64,000 nt of DNA from contig OY986967.1 in the NCBI GenBank assembly GCA_963920575.1, positions 4,323,869-4,387,868 of the forward strand, given 5' to 3'. Of the stretch, positions 1 to 12,600 are shown piece by piece (position 1 is the stretch's first letter; every line of letters starts with the position of its first letter). A program made the translations under genes and the position numbers. The notes under the pieces are model-generated. The model was not told the DNA's origin, made no database searches, and worked only from the letters and a program-made list of their open reading frames with translations. This stretch comes from Narthecium ossifragum. Taxonomy: Eukaryota; Streptophyta; Magnoliopsida; Dioscoreales; Nartheciaceae.

Positions 1-1576
1 TATTTTTTTTCCCTCTCACCCTTGTCATCAGCACAAAGGGTTGGCAGGGCTGCTGCATTCCTTGCTTACAAGGGCTTGTGCACTTTTCGACTGATTATAA
101 AATATCTATGAAGATGTAAGGATCGAGGCCTCAAAAAAGGTTCTAAAGGATAATTTTGTTGGTGTTCAAGCAACAAGAATGCGCCTAGCAGAAGGTGGAC
201 ATCCAAACACTGGTTAAGTACAAATTAAATGTTACTGAATCTCAGATAATCTAACAAGTATGATATAAAAGGTAGTAGTTATTATAGTGTTGTCTTTTAG
301 CATTCGTGACCAATTACAATGGAACTTTATTTTTCAGAAATAGGACTTGTGCAGAGACAGATCCGCCCTAATGCATTGGAAAAATGTGGCAGAAAAGCTG
401 CTAAATCATAACATTTTGAAGCTTAATTTCATGCTATCAGAGTTCTAGTGACAAGATAACCCTTTCACTATTTGCCATGAAATCTCAAAGCTTTAATCTA
501 CACTAACTAGACTGCCTAAATTAACCTGCCTAGTTCATATGGATCACCTAGATATAGTTGCCTGGATGCTTGCTTGGAAGCTAGGTTGCCTTGGGGTCTG
601 CCAACTAGTGGAGAAGTCATGGAATGACCTAGGCCTAGGTTGCCCAGGCACCTCTTGGTTAAAACAGTGGCCATTTCTGAATTACTTAGTATATCTCTTG
701 ATGAACAGTGTCGTGTACTTACCTATGTAAAATGACAAATAGGTGAAGCTGGAATACAATCATTCTGGAAAAAGTTGCAAGATACAAATTAAATGGAGCC
801 TAGTCACTAAATCTTCTTGTTGATGTTTCTGACATGGCAATGGAGGTAATACCATCTTCCAATCATTGACAGGATCAGCAGTGGAGCTGACTTGTTAAGT
901 TGGATGAGCTTCCTTGGGTTTCTGAGAAGCCTCTTTCCAAGCTAATTTGTTATTCAAACTACTTTGATCAGGCACACCTAAACGTCTAGTCTTTCTTCCG
1001 TGAGATTTTCCACTTTAAAAACCGGGACTTGCATAAGGTGATCCAGATGAGAGGCTGGTAGATCTAGCCTTGGCTGGCTGCATAGGCGAGCTGCCCTCTA
1101 GTCAGGCATTTTTTGGCTTACATCTCTTTTGCTCTGCTTAGATGATGTTCTGGCATAACCTACCAAACCAAGAAGTGGCTGGGTAAGAAAGGGAAAAGAT
1201 GATCTCTTAACTGATGTACTTAATTGACATTTTCCAAATTAGTATATCCAATTTCACCATAAACAAGTTCTTAAAATTGAAGTTTTCTTAAGCTGTAGAT
1301 GGATGATATTGATACAAAAGCCTTTCCAATGATGTCTCTACTAAGTTAGAAAAGCGATTAAATCGGACAAGTAGTGGTTATCTATCTAAGCAACTACTAC
1401 ATTTTGCTCAGTATGTAGGTCCACGAACGTTTTGGTTTCACTGCTGTTGCTTGAAACAAGATTGACATTTAACAAAATGAGCATAGCATACTTCAATATG
1501 ATTAAGTCAAATATTGTTTTAAATAACACGAGTATTTGTTACTTGTTAGTAATCATTTTTGCTTGTCTGGTAACAG
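1..1576 (+). other. Probable intron upstream of the first visible CHD3 exon
   Basis: No exon of the CHD3 helicase or of the segment expected just before the exon at 1577 can be found here. The stretch is AT-rich, stops are frequent in all frames, and an acceptor (taacag) closes it at 1576. I read it as intron, so the helicase exons should lie to the left of the window. It also holds the short spliced coding fragment listed at 101-411. Confidence 0.5.
101..411 (+). pseudogene. Unidentified two-exon coding fragment
   Basis: After a stop at 98-100 an open frame runs 101-212, meets a donor (gttaag at 213), and resumes at 338 behind an acceptor (tttttcag). The phase is kept and a stop falls at 409-411. 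The product would be 61 residues, including ASKKVLKDNFVGVQATRMR and then LVQRQIRPNALEKCG. The composition looks like real protein and the splice sites are canonical, but no ATG is visible and I do not recognise the family. It does not match the CHD3 region expected here. It may be the last exons of another gene or a captured fragment. Confidence 0.35.
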
Positions 1577-4500
1577 GCAAAATCTGTCTTGGAGACTCCT
1601 GGGGAGTATCTATTTCCAGATGATATAGTTGCAATTTTTCCCGCCTTGAAAGGAAGATTTTGGAAGGGGAAGGATGATTTGTTGCTATTGAAAGCTATCT
1701 TAAAGTATGCATCAATGTTTCCCTTAAAGCTTTCATGTATATTAGTATAGGTTTATATTGCTTTTATGTATAGAACTATAGGTTTATATTGCTTTTATTG
1801 CTTCTCTCTTCCATCATGGATGTATTAGATTGAAGGTTTTTTTTTTACATATTTCTCTCTGAAAAGATTTTACACATTTATCCTTCAAAGCTTTCAAATA
1901 TCATATATATCCCTCATTTTAATTGTTTAGATCATAAGAGTCAACAACAGGATTTTTGATTTGAGGTATATTTATGATATTTGAAAGTTTTGAAGGACAA
2001 ATATTAGTTGAAAGTTTTTCCCAGGATACCTGTGTAAATATCTTTTTTATTTCTAACCTAGGGTAGGTTAGGTTAGAGGCCAAGAGTTGGCAGAAGGATA
2101 GTTGTGTAAGAAGCGACAGATTTGAGGTAGTTATATGATATTTGAAAGTTTTGAAGAATAAATGTGTAATAAAACCCTACATTCAATAGAATGCCCATTC
2201 TTTTCAAGTTTTTGGACCAATTTAGAATATTTATGCTGTTGCTATGAATACTTTATCCGTTGAAGTACCAATTTCTTCACTTCTGCATATGTATTAATTA
2301 TGTGTCAATATTTTAGTTTGTTACGCCAACCGGTGTGAGATTCATATTACATGTGGATTTTGACCTTATTTTGTATAGTGTGTTGAACTAAGATTTTGAC
2401 CTATTGTATTTGTAAGTATGTTGGGAATAGAATCCTAATACTATTGCATCACAGCAGAGAGTTTCAACCTGGACAAATTAAGAATAGATGACCTCTAGAG
2501 TAGCAACCTATGGTGAAAATAAGACTTGGAAAAACTTTGTTTTTCCTAATGACTAGATGTTGCTCTCTTGCTCCCTATTGTGCGGATGCTTCATCGAAGG
2601 CTTTCTCATCTCAGATGAGTATAGATCCTATCTATCAGGTTGCAATGATAAGAATTTTCAAGCAGAGTATTGAAGCTTGAGGTTCTTGTGGGTAGCTAGT
2701 GCCTTTTGTTCAAGTTTCAACTTTCAATGCCTCATCCTGCTCTTGCATGCTTATGAGATAGTGTTGATGAGAAGCACTGGTCCCATCTTGAGATGGTTTT
2801 CACACAACTCTTTCCTATCTGGGCCTGAAATTAGTCATGATGGGTGCTACTTGGGCATTTAGCTAATCAACTTAAACTCAGATGCAAGCATTCCTGACAT
2901 ACACTTATGTTGTAGCTTGTAGTTGCGGATGAAACATTCTAAACCATGTGATCTAGATTTAATTGTTTGCTGCATCTAGATCCTGTATGCTTCTAATTAA
3001 GGCCATTATGGTGTTCTGTTTGATCTGAATACATCGAGTTTCTATACTATGATCGACCGGTAAACATCAATAAATTCAAGCTGCACTAGTTCTCCTGAAA
3101 TAGGGGCTTGGATGAATAAAATTCTACCTAATGGAGAGAGAGTTGGAGAGGTGACAAAACCCTATACATTCCATTACAAAACCAAGAAACAAAAGATGGA
3201 TTGTTGTGTGAAAGAATCTCTGGGCCTATAAGAAAATGAATTTGTGCTTGGGGGAATTATTGAGTTGTTGGAACTGAAAAAGAAGACCCCGAAGATTTGT
3301 GAACAATGTGGGGTAGAATTTGTTGATTCTTGGATATAAAGAAATCAAATGGGATAAATTAAACTCGCAATCCTATGTTGCCTCCCGTAAATAATTGGTA
3401 GAATTATTAGAAGTCATGCAATCTAACAGGAGGAAAAGTATGTGCCATGCAGTATGGATGACTTCAGCCTTGACATGATCACATAATTTCCTTGCGACAC
3501 TGTGTGCTTTTAGGTATCCAAATTTACCTGATCCACTTAATGACTTGGCCTGTGTTATAATCCAACAGGTATATTTTGATTCAACTTTCTAGCATTTGGC
3601 ATCCAAATGAAGCAGTAGTAAACATTTAGTTACTTGAAGCTCATACATTCTACTTTTTTTAGTTCTGCTATCTATAGAATCAGAGTCCTTGAAAAACTGG
3701 GCTTTAGTATTCGTCAAGTTTCTCCCGTTTTATTAGGCATTCTGAACTAGTATTGAAAGTTCAGAAGAGTTGTTGACCAGGATACTTTTTTGGGCATATT
3801 TTATGTAGTGACTGTCATAATTTTGAATACGCAATGTCAAGGCAACCTGTAGTTTCGTTGCTCAAGTGTCATTGGTAAAGTTCATTGTGTCTTAACTCAT
3901 TGAGAAATTGCTCTTATAGCATTATATGCTCTGATTTTTCCTTTATTTCTTGGCGGACTCTTTATTGTTGTATGTTGTTATCAAGCAGAATATTTTAGAT
4001 GTTGTTCTGGAAGCTTATTGCATCTAGCTCAAAGTTTGTTTTGTCCTAGTTATTTGTTAATTCCCATGGAATCTAAAATGCTTTTATCTATAAGGCATGG
4101 CTATGCAAGGTGGCAAGCTGTAGTGGAAGATAAAGATCTTGGGCTTGCTGATGTTATTCGCCAAGAACTAAACCTTCCCTTTATTAATGGGTCTCTTAAT
4201 GAAGGTCTTCAAACAGATGATGGCACGAATTTTGGACATTCTGCCAATGTGAGTATTTTCATAGGAATTTGATAAAAGTTTACTGCAAGTTAGCTCCAGA
4301 TATGACTTTTGAGTTTCTTGCTGTTGTTTTAAGGGAGCATCTGAAGATACGAAGAGAAGTGAAGTATATCCAGATTACACTGGGATGTATCAATTCAGAG
4401 AAGTTCAGAAAAAGATGGTTGATTTCATAAGAAAGAGATATCTCTTGTTGGAGAAAGCTTTGAATACAGAATGCTACAGGGCAGAAGTGGTATGTTAACA

Positions 4501-7500
4501 TTATATTTAGAAGACCTTAATATCAGTATTTGTACACCTCCATATTGCATGTTGTAATGTCCAGGAATAATGATTATTTTGGATTTGAATTTGCATCTAG
4601 TCCTAGGTATCCTGAAATACATGCTTCTTGTTCTTCATTCAGTTTATATAGCAAATCTATGGTTGTGAGTCATTTGGTCTTGATATCTGTGTATGGTCTT
4701 CTGTCTTTAATCTTAAGTATTCAGGATGCAAAGAGACAGTTGGTATAGTATTCTCTATTGTTATGATGCTATACTTGTGATTATGTTGTCCTCATTTCTG
4801 TGATCTTGAGACTCACATCACAGGGCTATCTTTGCTCCACTATGCTCATGATCAGGGCTAACTGAGACATGCTCTAACATTTTGTTTTTTTTTCTTACTG
4901 CTATATGCTCACTTGGCCTCAATCCTTCGATGATTGACCTCAACAGCCCCACCTGTGGCAGTGTTTCATCTTAAAATCCAATGTGTCAAATAACATAGTA
5001 AGCTAGTACGTTTAGCTATGCAATCGTTCTTAAGCTCCATAAATAATATGCAGGCTTTCAATGCAATATCACTTGATCCATTTTGTTTTAATTCTATCCC
5101 AGATTTCCCCAGTTGTGAAACTGGTATTGTACTGTGCTTGTAGGATCTTAATAGGTAAGAGAGAATGCTTGAGCAATGTCTAAACCGAAGAAAGAGGCCT
5201 CCAACACTTCTACACTAGGAATTTCTTCATGGTGATCGACCTCAAGCACTTCTACACCTTAGAAAATGGTTTTCATTTGCTTTTAGAGCAGAAACGTAAT
5301 GGATGCTGCATGCAATGATATATGTTGGCTGATTGGGGTAGGCAAGGGATCAATATTGGATATGGTGGCGAGATTTCAGGAGGATGAATTAAAATTAGTT
5401 CAGTAAGGATGACCTCACTCATGCCATATCAAAGATTTTGTACTACTTCCGGTGCCGTTAAGTCGATTTTGAGTGTCTTTGTTCAAAAGATAAAATAAAA
5501 ATAGGACACCTCCTCCCGTTTAAAAGCTAGTCCTTTTGCTTTGCATATTTATTGTTGACTTTTTATATGGCTATCTAGATTGTTAGTTTTGAACTTGATC
5601 GCTTGCTGATGACTTGTATCCTGAATAGACTTAATTCTATTTGCCTGATATGACGGATGAATGGTCACTTATTTAAAAAAGTGTTGATCATATGGTTTGC
5701 AAGATGGAGTGATAACCTAAGATATTAGGGGTCAATTGATCCTGCAAGGCTGCAAACATCGTTTTTTTTCCCTCAAATCTAAACAAATCATATATTCTAG
5801 GCATTAAGCAAAAAGTTGGTCTCCAATCAGGTTCTAGCAAGGAGCAAAATGTTATTATCTAGTATTGGCATCATATAGCACTTTATTTTTCAGATCTATT
5901 ACGCTTATTGCCTTGTAGTTGCAGGATACTCCTAAGCCGTGTAAACATCCAAGTGAAGATCCAAACATTCAGCCAAAGGCTCCAGGACGTTCATTGGATG
6001 GCTTTCAATTGTTGAAAGAGTTGCCTGTTCTGGAGTCCATTGGTAAGCAATAATTAGTCTAGGTATCTTCAAAATTTAATGGTCGATGATATCGTGAAGT
6101 TCTTTATTTAGCAACAAAGCTATAAAGTGTCTTCATAACATAAATAGTTTGTGCTTTATGTTTCATCGCACTTCTAACCAAGAAAAGGTGCTCTTTCTCA
6201 GCTTCTGGTGATGATAGATATTCTTAGTGAGGATATGTGGGTGGTTCTCTGTGAAAAAAAAGCCTAAACCATAAAGATAAAAGGGATCAGTTGAAGCATG
6301 TTTGTTATAAACTGAGTTTGATTGGACTTAAGAGTTCAAGTGGGTTTATTAGGGTCACTAGAAGTTTGAGTTTAATCTGCATTCCTTGAAAATGTTGTTA
6401 CCTAAAGGAATACTCTCATTTATAGCAATTTAGAGATAAGATATTAAAAAAGCTGACAATGTGGATACATGGCTGTCTTGAAGCTTAATTTTGTATTTGC
6501 TGAAATTATTGAAAGTAAGAGATTTACGAGTTTGTGGGACACATAGGAGGTGATTCTTGGAGAACTTAAAGCAGCCTGTTTTGGTGGAAAATTTATTTTC
6601 ACTTGTTGCTTGTGTATATGTGTGCTCTGGAAGGAGGGAAGAGGGGAGGGATGGAGAGACATGCAAGGAGTTTGGATCATATTTGAGCCTTGAATCCTCA
6701 TCAATAAAGTTTCAACCCTAGTAACCAAATAACATTAGTTGAGGATAGTGCGAGAGCATATGTAGAGGTAATACCTGCATAAACACCATGTTTCTCTGCC
6801 TCACATTCATTAGGAGAGGATCGTTTCCTCGAAGAATGGCTATTTTCTCATTAATAGCAAACTATTCCAGTAGTCAGGATTAACAAGATGATATAAAAGA
6901 TAGAAGGCAGGCCTGACCTGAATATGTTGCATATATATCATTGTTCTATGTACTTGAGATCCAAGTTTGTGGCTGCAACTAATTGCTCATAAAACTTTCT
7001 CGCAGCTCCAGAAGGACCAGCTTATGACAGCAAAGCTGACCGAATGGATGTGGCACGGCACTACAATGAAGTGAGCCTCAAGTTTGAATTCTAAAACCCA
7101 TTTTGTTCTCAGCTGCACACTGTTCTGGGATCAACTTATCCTGCTTTCTTTTGCAGATGTGCAAAGTGCTAGAAGAAACCACTGTCGACTCCATCTCCGC
7201 ATTCTTGGGTGACAGATCTGCAGCTTCGAAGTTATCACAGAGTCTCCATCAGCTCGAGACTATATGTGTAGATGCCCATAGAATTCTTACAGCACAAGAT
7301 CAGAGTTCTACTGTTGCCAGAGAATCAGAAGATCAACCTTCGGTGCAAGCTCAGGTGCATAACAAAGCTGTGGAAGATAGTTATCGTCCTAAAAGCAGTG
7401 AAAGGGCAGAATCTTCATCCAAGTTGCCAGTGTCAAAACCTGACACGGAAGCCATGGATAATCCAGTGGACAGCTCTGAAAAAAAGACTAGTAATACAAG

Positions 7501-7642
7501 CAGCACAAAATCTGAAACTCCTAAAACTGCAGATTCATCTTCATTGCATGCTAAGACTCCATCAACCAAGACAAAAGATGTCGAAATGGCTGAGACTGGT
7601 GTGGAAGAATCAGCAGCTGGGGTTGTTGTTTTAGATGATTGA
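1577..7642 (+). CDS. PKL: CHD3-type chromatin remodeler, C-terminal exons (PICKLE-like)
   Basis: Six exons are visible: 1577-1704, 4095-4248, 4334-4489, 5925-6042, 7006-7070 and 7157-7642. All have GT/AG borders and compatible phases and together encode 368 residues. The first two join into a SANT/SLIDE-like segment ([11 protein letters not shown], then [20 protein letters not shown]) that matches the region after the helicase in plant PICKLE proteins. The third holds [17 protein letters not shown] and LLLEKALN, like the DUF1086-type part. Later exons give ARHYNEMCKVLEE, an acidic Ser/Thr/Lys-rich tail and the end VVVLDD. In the family these proteins remodel nucleosomes in the nucleus and help silence embryonic genes. 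The chromodomains, PHD finger and ATPase lie outside the window. Exons are open throughout, so the gene looks intact. The 2.4-kb intron at 1705-4094 holds no convincing gene. Confidence 0.85.
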
Positions 7643-8199
7643 TGGATACGATAATAAGGATGTAAACGTATGTGTCTTTTTGCAATATATGAACTGACTT
7701 TAGGAGGTCTAGCGTGTTTTTGGTGTGTTGTATGTCACATATCTGGGTGTAGAAGTTGGAGGGATACTCTTCTAATTGACTAGGTAGGAGACAGAGGGCT
7801 GAGAGGCCTCATTAACATTCTCAGAACTAACTAGCTGTGATCAATGAATAGCATCATCTCATCTCCCTTATAAATCGCGCGCTTGAATTCTCTCACATGA
7901 GTTGTTTGAATGCATGTTCATGTACATTCCTTGAGAAGAAAACAGTCACGTTGATTGGATAGCACGTCATGCAAGCATGTTCCATTTTGTTTTTAATGAC
8001 ATAGATGTAAGCCCTAATATGGGTCTCTAGCCTTCGTGCTCAACTGGTCAAAAAAAAATGCTACTGCGTTACTGGCATGTTGATGATGATCAATACTTCA
8101 GCTGCAGTGTTGTGTATGTGAAGTTATTTAAATGCAAGGATTTATACCTCTTGATCCTTGAAGTCTACAAGCTCTGGTGTATCATGTTATCTTTTAACT
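7643..8199 (+). other. 3' UTR and flank of the CHD3 gene
   Basis: AT-rich sequence after the TGA at 7640-7642. No strong polyadenylation signal decides the transcript end. Short open frames here (for example 8058-8294) lack coding character. The stretch ends in the 9-bp target site of the next transposon. Confidence 0.5.
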
Positions 8200-8208
8200 T
8201 ATATTATT

Positions 8209-9495
8209 GGGTTAATAACATTTTACTCTCCTCTAGTTTAGAAATATGTCAACTTATCCTTTATATTTTAAAACGTTACAAAACTCATCCTTAATTTATC
8301 AATGTGGTCGTTTTAGACCCAATCAGCTATGCTTCGTTAGTCGGGCTGACGGCAAATTGGCTGAATAGGTCCGTTTAACCGGTTTGACCTCTCACTCACG
8401 TGATCCCCTCTCACTCACATCTTCTCTCTCTTGTTCCCTCCCCCTTTTCCCACCTCTCGAGACCAAGCACAGGCCGGTAGGAGTCAATCATCGACGCGTC
8501 GCCCATGCCCGGAGCTCCATCGTCGGCTCGCCTCGTGCAAGTCCTCGCCGGAGATTCCAAAAGCACCGAGCTCCAACCTCGCCGCTCTCTCTCTTTTCCA
8601 CTCATCCGTCGCCGTTCCGTTCTTTCCTCGTTGTCGATGGCGCCGGATCATCCTAGCACGGTCGTCGTCGTCGTCGTCGTCACCACTTCCTTGGCTGCGT
8701 CCAAATCACTAGCTCCTCCGTCTTCCCTTCTGCCTATGACGCCCCCGCTTCCGCCTTCCTTTCTCTCCCCGACGAGCCCTCGCCCGCCGACGACAACCCA
8801 ACAACCACTTCAATCCCCACAAACCCAATTGGGCTAGAAGCGGTGACCCTCGTCCTGACCCCCTTTCACAAGTACTAGCGCATCGACGGGAAGATGTACG
8901 ATGGGAAGGAGGGCCACCGCGCCGTCAACGAGAAGCTCCTCCGGCACGCCCCCTTTCACAAGTACCAGCTCATCTCCGCCCCTTCGCTGTTCCGACCTCC
9001 CGAGGTCCCCCTTCATCGCTGACGATCTCCCCCGACGCCGATGACCTCCATCTGAGCTCGACCGTCGTCGAGACCCTCCGCCTCCTTCGGATCTCGCACT
9101 CCGCCGCCTCATCTTCCCCTGCGGCACTCCCTCTCCTCGTGGACGACGCCACAACCCTCCGGTCCCTCCCCAATGTCGCCCGACAATCTCTACGTCACCG
9201 CTAACCCCGACTGCGAGCTCTGTCGCCCGAGCTCCCTCCACTTCCCCGGGATCCAGTACACACCACGGAGGTTGGCATGGCGAGCAGGAGGAGCTGACAT
9301 CATGTTTGTTGGAAAAGGGCAAAACTGCTCAACGTGACCTTTGCCGTCAGCCAGGCTAACTAGGCTAACAGAGTTAGCTGGTTGGGTTCAAAACGATCAC
9401 ATTGATAATTTAAGGGTGTGTTTTGTCAAGTTTTAAAATATAGAAGGTAAATTGATATATTTCTAATCTAGAGGGGAGTAAAATGTTATTAACGC
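8209..9495. mobile_element. MULE-type TIR element with GC-rich captured sequence (Pack-MULE)
   Basis: Flanked by a perfect 9-bp target duplication, TATATTATT, at 8200-8208 and 9496-9504. The ends are inverted repeats (TTAATAACATTTTACTC on the left, its complement with one change further in on the right), and similarity continues through the subterminal part. The 9-bp duplication and long TIRs fit Mutator-like elements. The 1287-bp element encodes no transposase. Its middle (about 8400-9300) is GC-rich and exon-like, with interrupted frames such as DGKMYDGKEGHRAVNEKLL near 8884-8942, suggesting a captured gene piece whose source I cannot name. Confidence 0.8.
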
Positions 9496-9560
9496 TATAT
9501 TATTTGATGATGATGACCGATCCACCGTTGTTCTCCAACAAAGGATATGCTACCAAACGT

Positions 9561-9572
9561 TGCCTATATAGA
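9561..9572 (+). promoter_or_regulatory. Candidate TATA box of the metallophosphoesterase-like gene
   Basis: A CTATATA motif lies about 95 bp before the ATG at 9663 and about 65 bp after the end of the upstream MULE. Core promoter and transposon are therefore nearly adjacent, and any distal promoter has been pushed 1.3 kb away. The call rests on motif and spacing only. Confidence 0.45.
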
Positions 9573-9662
9573 TAGCCACATAAGAGACGCCGTTGGTCTG
9601 CATATGAAAACTCTATTATTTAGTATCAAAAGATCCATCTTTTCTTCTTTTTAAGATATCCT

Positions 9663-12600
9663 TTGATGGTGGTAATGGGGGCGACCCGAACTGGAGATCA
9701 GGATCACTGTGATCTCCACTCCAGGAAGCTGCCTTCATGGAGGTGTACGTTAGTGACGCAGGCAGCGCTTTGCTTGGCTCTCTACGCGGCTCTCAGCATA
9801 GGGAGGCCTCAGAGATCCTATGGATCCAGCAAGAGTGATGGGTTGGAGAGGAGCTCGCTGGATCTCTACTTCTTAAGCGTGAGGGGAGGTGTTTGGCCTG
9901 TAAAGGAACAGAACCAGCTTCTCTCGGAGGTTTGTGGCTATATTCCAGCGTTTCCGATTAGCTATTTGTTTGGTTCTTCGATTGGGATTCTTGCGTTTGG
10001 GTTTTTGTTTTTGTTTTACTTGGTTTCTGTTCTTCTTTGGGTGGTGTTTGGGTGTTTGGATCCGATATAGTGGCTTTGTAATGTTGGACACCTATGAGTT
10101 TGGATGCTCTCTAAATCTCTCTATTTTTTTCCTTCCCTTGTGTCTTTAATTTGTGGGAATTATGCTGCGAGGAGGGATACGACATGAGTTTAGACACTAG
10201 AAAGTATGGATAAAAGGTGTTTGAATCAATTTGTTTGGGCTCCAGGATTGGGGAGTAGGCTTTAAATTGATGCTTTGTTTCTCCCGATAATTATTGCTTG
10301 GGTGTTTATGGATTAGAATGGAACCAATATGTCAAGAAACAAGAAAATGAGTCCTAGCTTGGGAGATGTGACATCGCAGTGGTGAAGAAACTAATGGAGG
10401 TTCTGAAGAATTTTAGTGGATCTGTGATATATAACAAATCTGAATGGGGATTAAGTACTAACAAGACAGTCTGATCTTGTGCTCGTCTGGTGCTTGGATC
10501 TGATGGGATTGAAACACTCCCACTCAAATTTTGCTATGACTGTTATGAACGGCAACTTAATTGCAAAAGTAATCACCCACCAGTTCTTGGCAGTGTTTCG
10601 CAAATCATAAACCTTAGCTTTTAGAGATTATGGCGAGCAGGCCCGGTCAATGCTCTCCTAGCGTATGATTTGCCAACAACGCAGGGTTCAGTGGAAGAAG
10701 ATCAACGGAGTGTGAAAACCTGCCATGGTTGGTTTACTTAGTACAAGAGATAAGTAATCTTGCAGATGTTATTGTTGCCACAGGTGTGAAATCAGCTTAC
10801 GTGATGGAATTATTCCTCTGTGTGTGTGTGTAATATGGTTGTCAAGCACTTTGTTATCAGAAAACTGGTCAATGTGAAGATTATTAAGAGAGTAAGATAT
10901 GTATTAGGTGGGAGCTAAAAGATTTCTTAATAATAAAGAGATTTATGCGGACAGGACATGACAGTGACATGCCATCCTATCCTAGAAATTCGTTGCACAG
11001 ATGGGCCAAATTTGCAGGAAGATTTTGAATCAAGACAGTTTGAAAATCTGTACAACAAGCAGCAGGTCAGATGTCTCATTCATAATGATGTGTATATGTT
11101 AAAAGTGGTGTGCTTAAACTGAAGGAATTTCAAATTGGCACAAGGATCGCTCTCTGTGATAATTATGCCATTGAAACAAACACAGAGAGATGTTGATTAG
11201 AATTCTCCCATAAAGTTGTTCAAATTTGGAGGTGATAAATGCACGTGTTTATTTTTATTTGGAGCAGTTGCAGGAATCGTGCCATATAAGGTCTTGTTAA
11301 ATAGGAAGAGACGGTTCCTCCTCTTGTTAGATGTCTTATAGACATTTCCTGATTGTATAATCCTAGATGAAGGTATGGCAGAGACCACTTTAATGTCTGA
11401 CCAGTTCTAATGGCAGTCAGAGCATCTAAGTAGGATATATCCTAAAATTTGGTGCAAAAACTTTATGAGTCAAGCCTTTAGCTTGTAAGGTTTATCTCAC
11501 AACCAATTCTTACAGTTATATGAGCGTCTGAAGGGATTTTGTTAGAGATCCTATTATTTAGTATCAAAAGATCTATTTTTTGAATATACATTTGAGGTGT
11601 CTCATGTGGTATCAGAGCATATGTTTTAAATATACATTTGAGGTGTCTCAATTGGCAAAGAAGATTACATTTTGGTCGTGCACATGCTTCCACTCTTTAA
11701 ACTGAGCATATGTCTTAGATTTCGTCCGGGCGATTGCTACTAGTTTGGTTTTTCAATTGGAATTGAATTTTCCAATATAAAGTCCGTCCTTTAAATAATT
11801 ATTTAAGATCAAGGGTAGGAACTCCTGATTCTGCATCCGGATCCGATGGAATGTGACCCAAATCCGTTTCCAGTTGCACGTCCAACGGATCGGATCAGGG
11901 GGTCTGATTCAAAAAATCAAACCAAGGGACGATCACAACCATTAAACCGACAACTAGGTCTTCTCTATAAATAGAGAAGTGTCTCTTCGCCCCCAATGGA
12001 GGAAGAGACAAGAGAGCGAGACCCGAAGAAGGGTTTAGTAGCGCCGAGAGGCGTTGCCCCCTTTCTTTCTCTCCGAAGCCTATTCTTTGGTGCTCTCCGT
12101 CTCTCATGTGGTATATTGTGCATATTGTGAAAGGACATGTTCTTACTTCGTCTTACATGTAACCTATCTGGCTCTTATTTGATATCACGAATTATATCCT
12201 ATATAATTTAATTTTTAAAATAACTAGATATTGACATGTGAGGACTTATGATCATTTGAGACTTGGGGATGTACAAGTAGTTAGAACTCATGTGGTACAA
12301 GAGCATATGTTTTAAATATACATTTGAGGTGTCTCAATTGACAAATAAGATTACACCTTGGCCGTGCACATGCTCCGCTCTTTAAATTGAGCATATGTTT
12401 TAGATTTTGTTCGGGCTATTTGTTTGGTTCTTCGATTGGAATTGAATTTTCCAATATAAAGTCTGTTCTTTAAATAATTATTTAAGATCAAGGGTAGGAA
12501 CTCCTGATTCTGGATCCGGATCCGATGGGATGTGACCCGAATCCGTTTCCAGTTGGATGTCCAACGGATCGGATCAAGGGGCCTGATTCAAAAAATCAAA

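Noticed and set aside
11607..11618. TGGTATCAGAGC considered as part of a tRNA gene
   Set aside because: Only the 12 bases complementary to the tRNA 3' end are present, as in a primer-binding site; no cloverleaf can be built around it.
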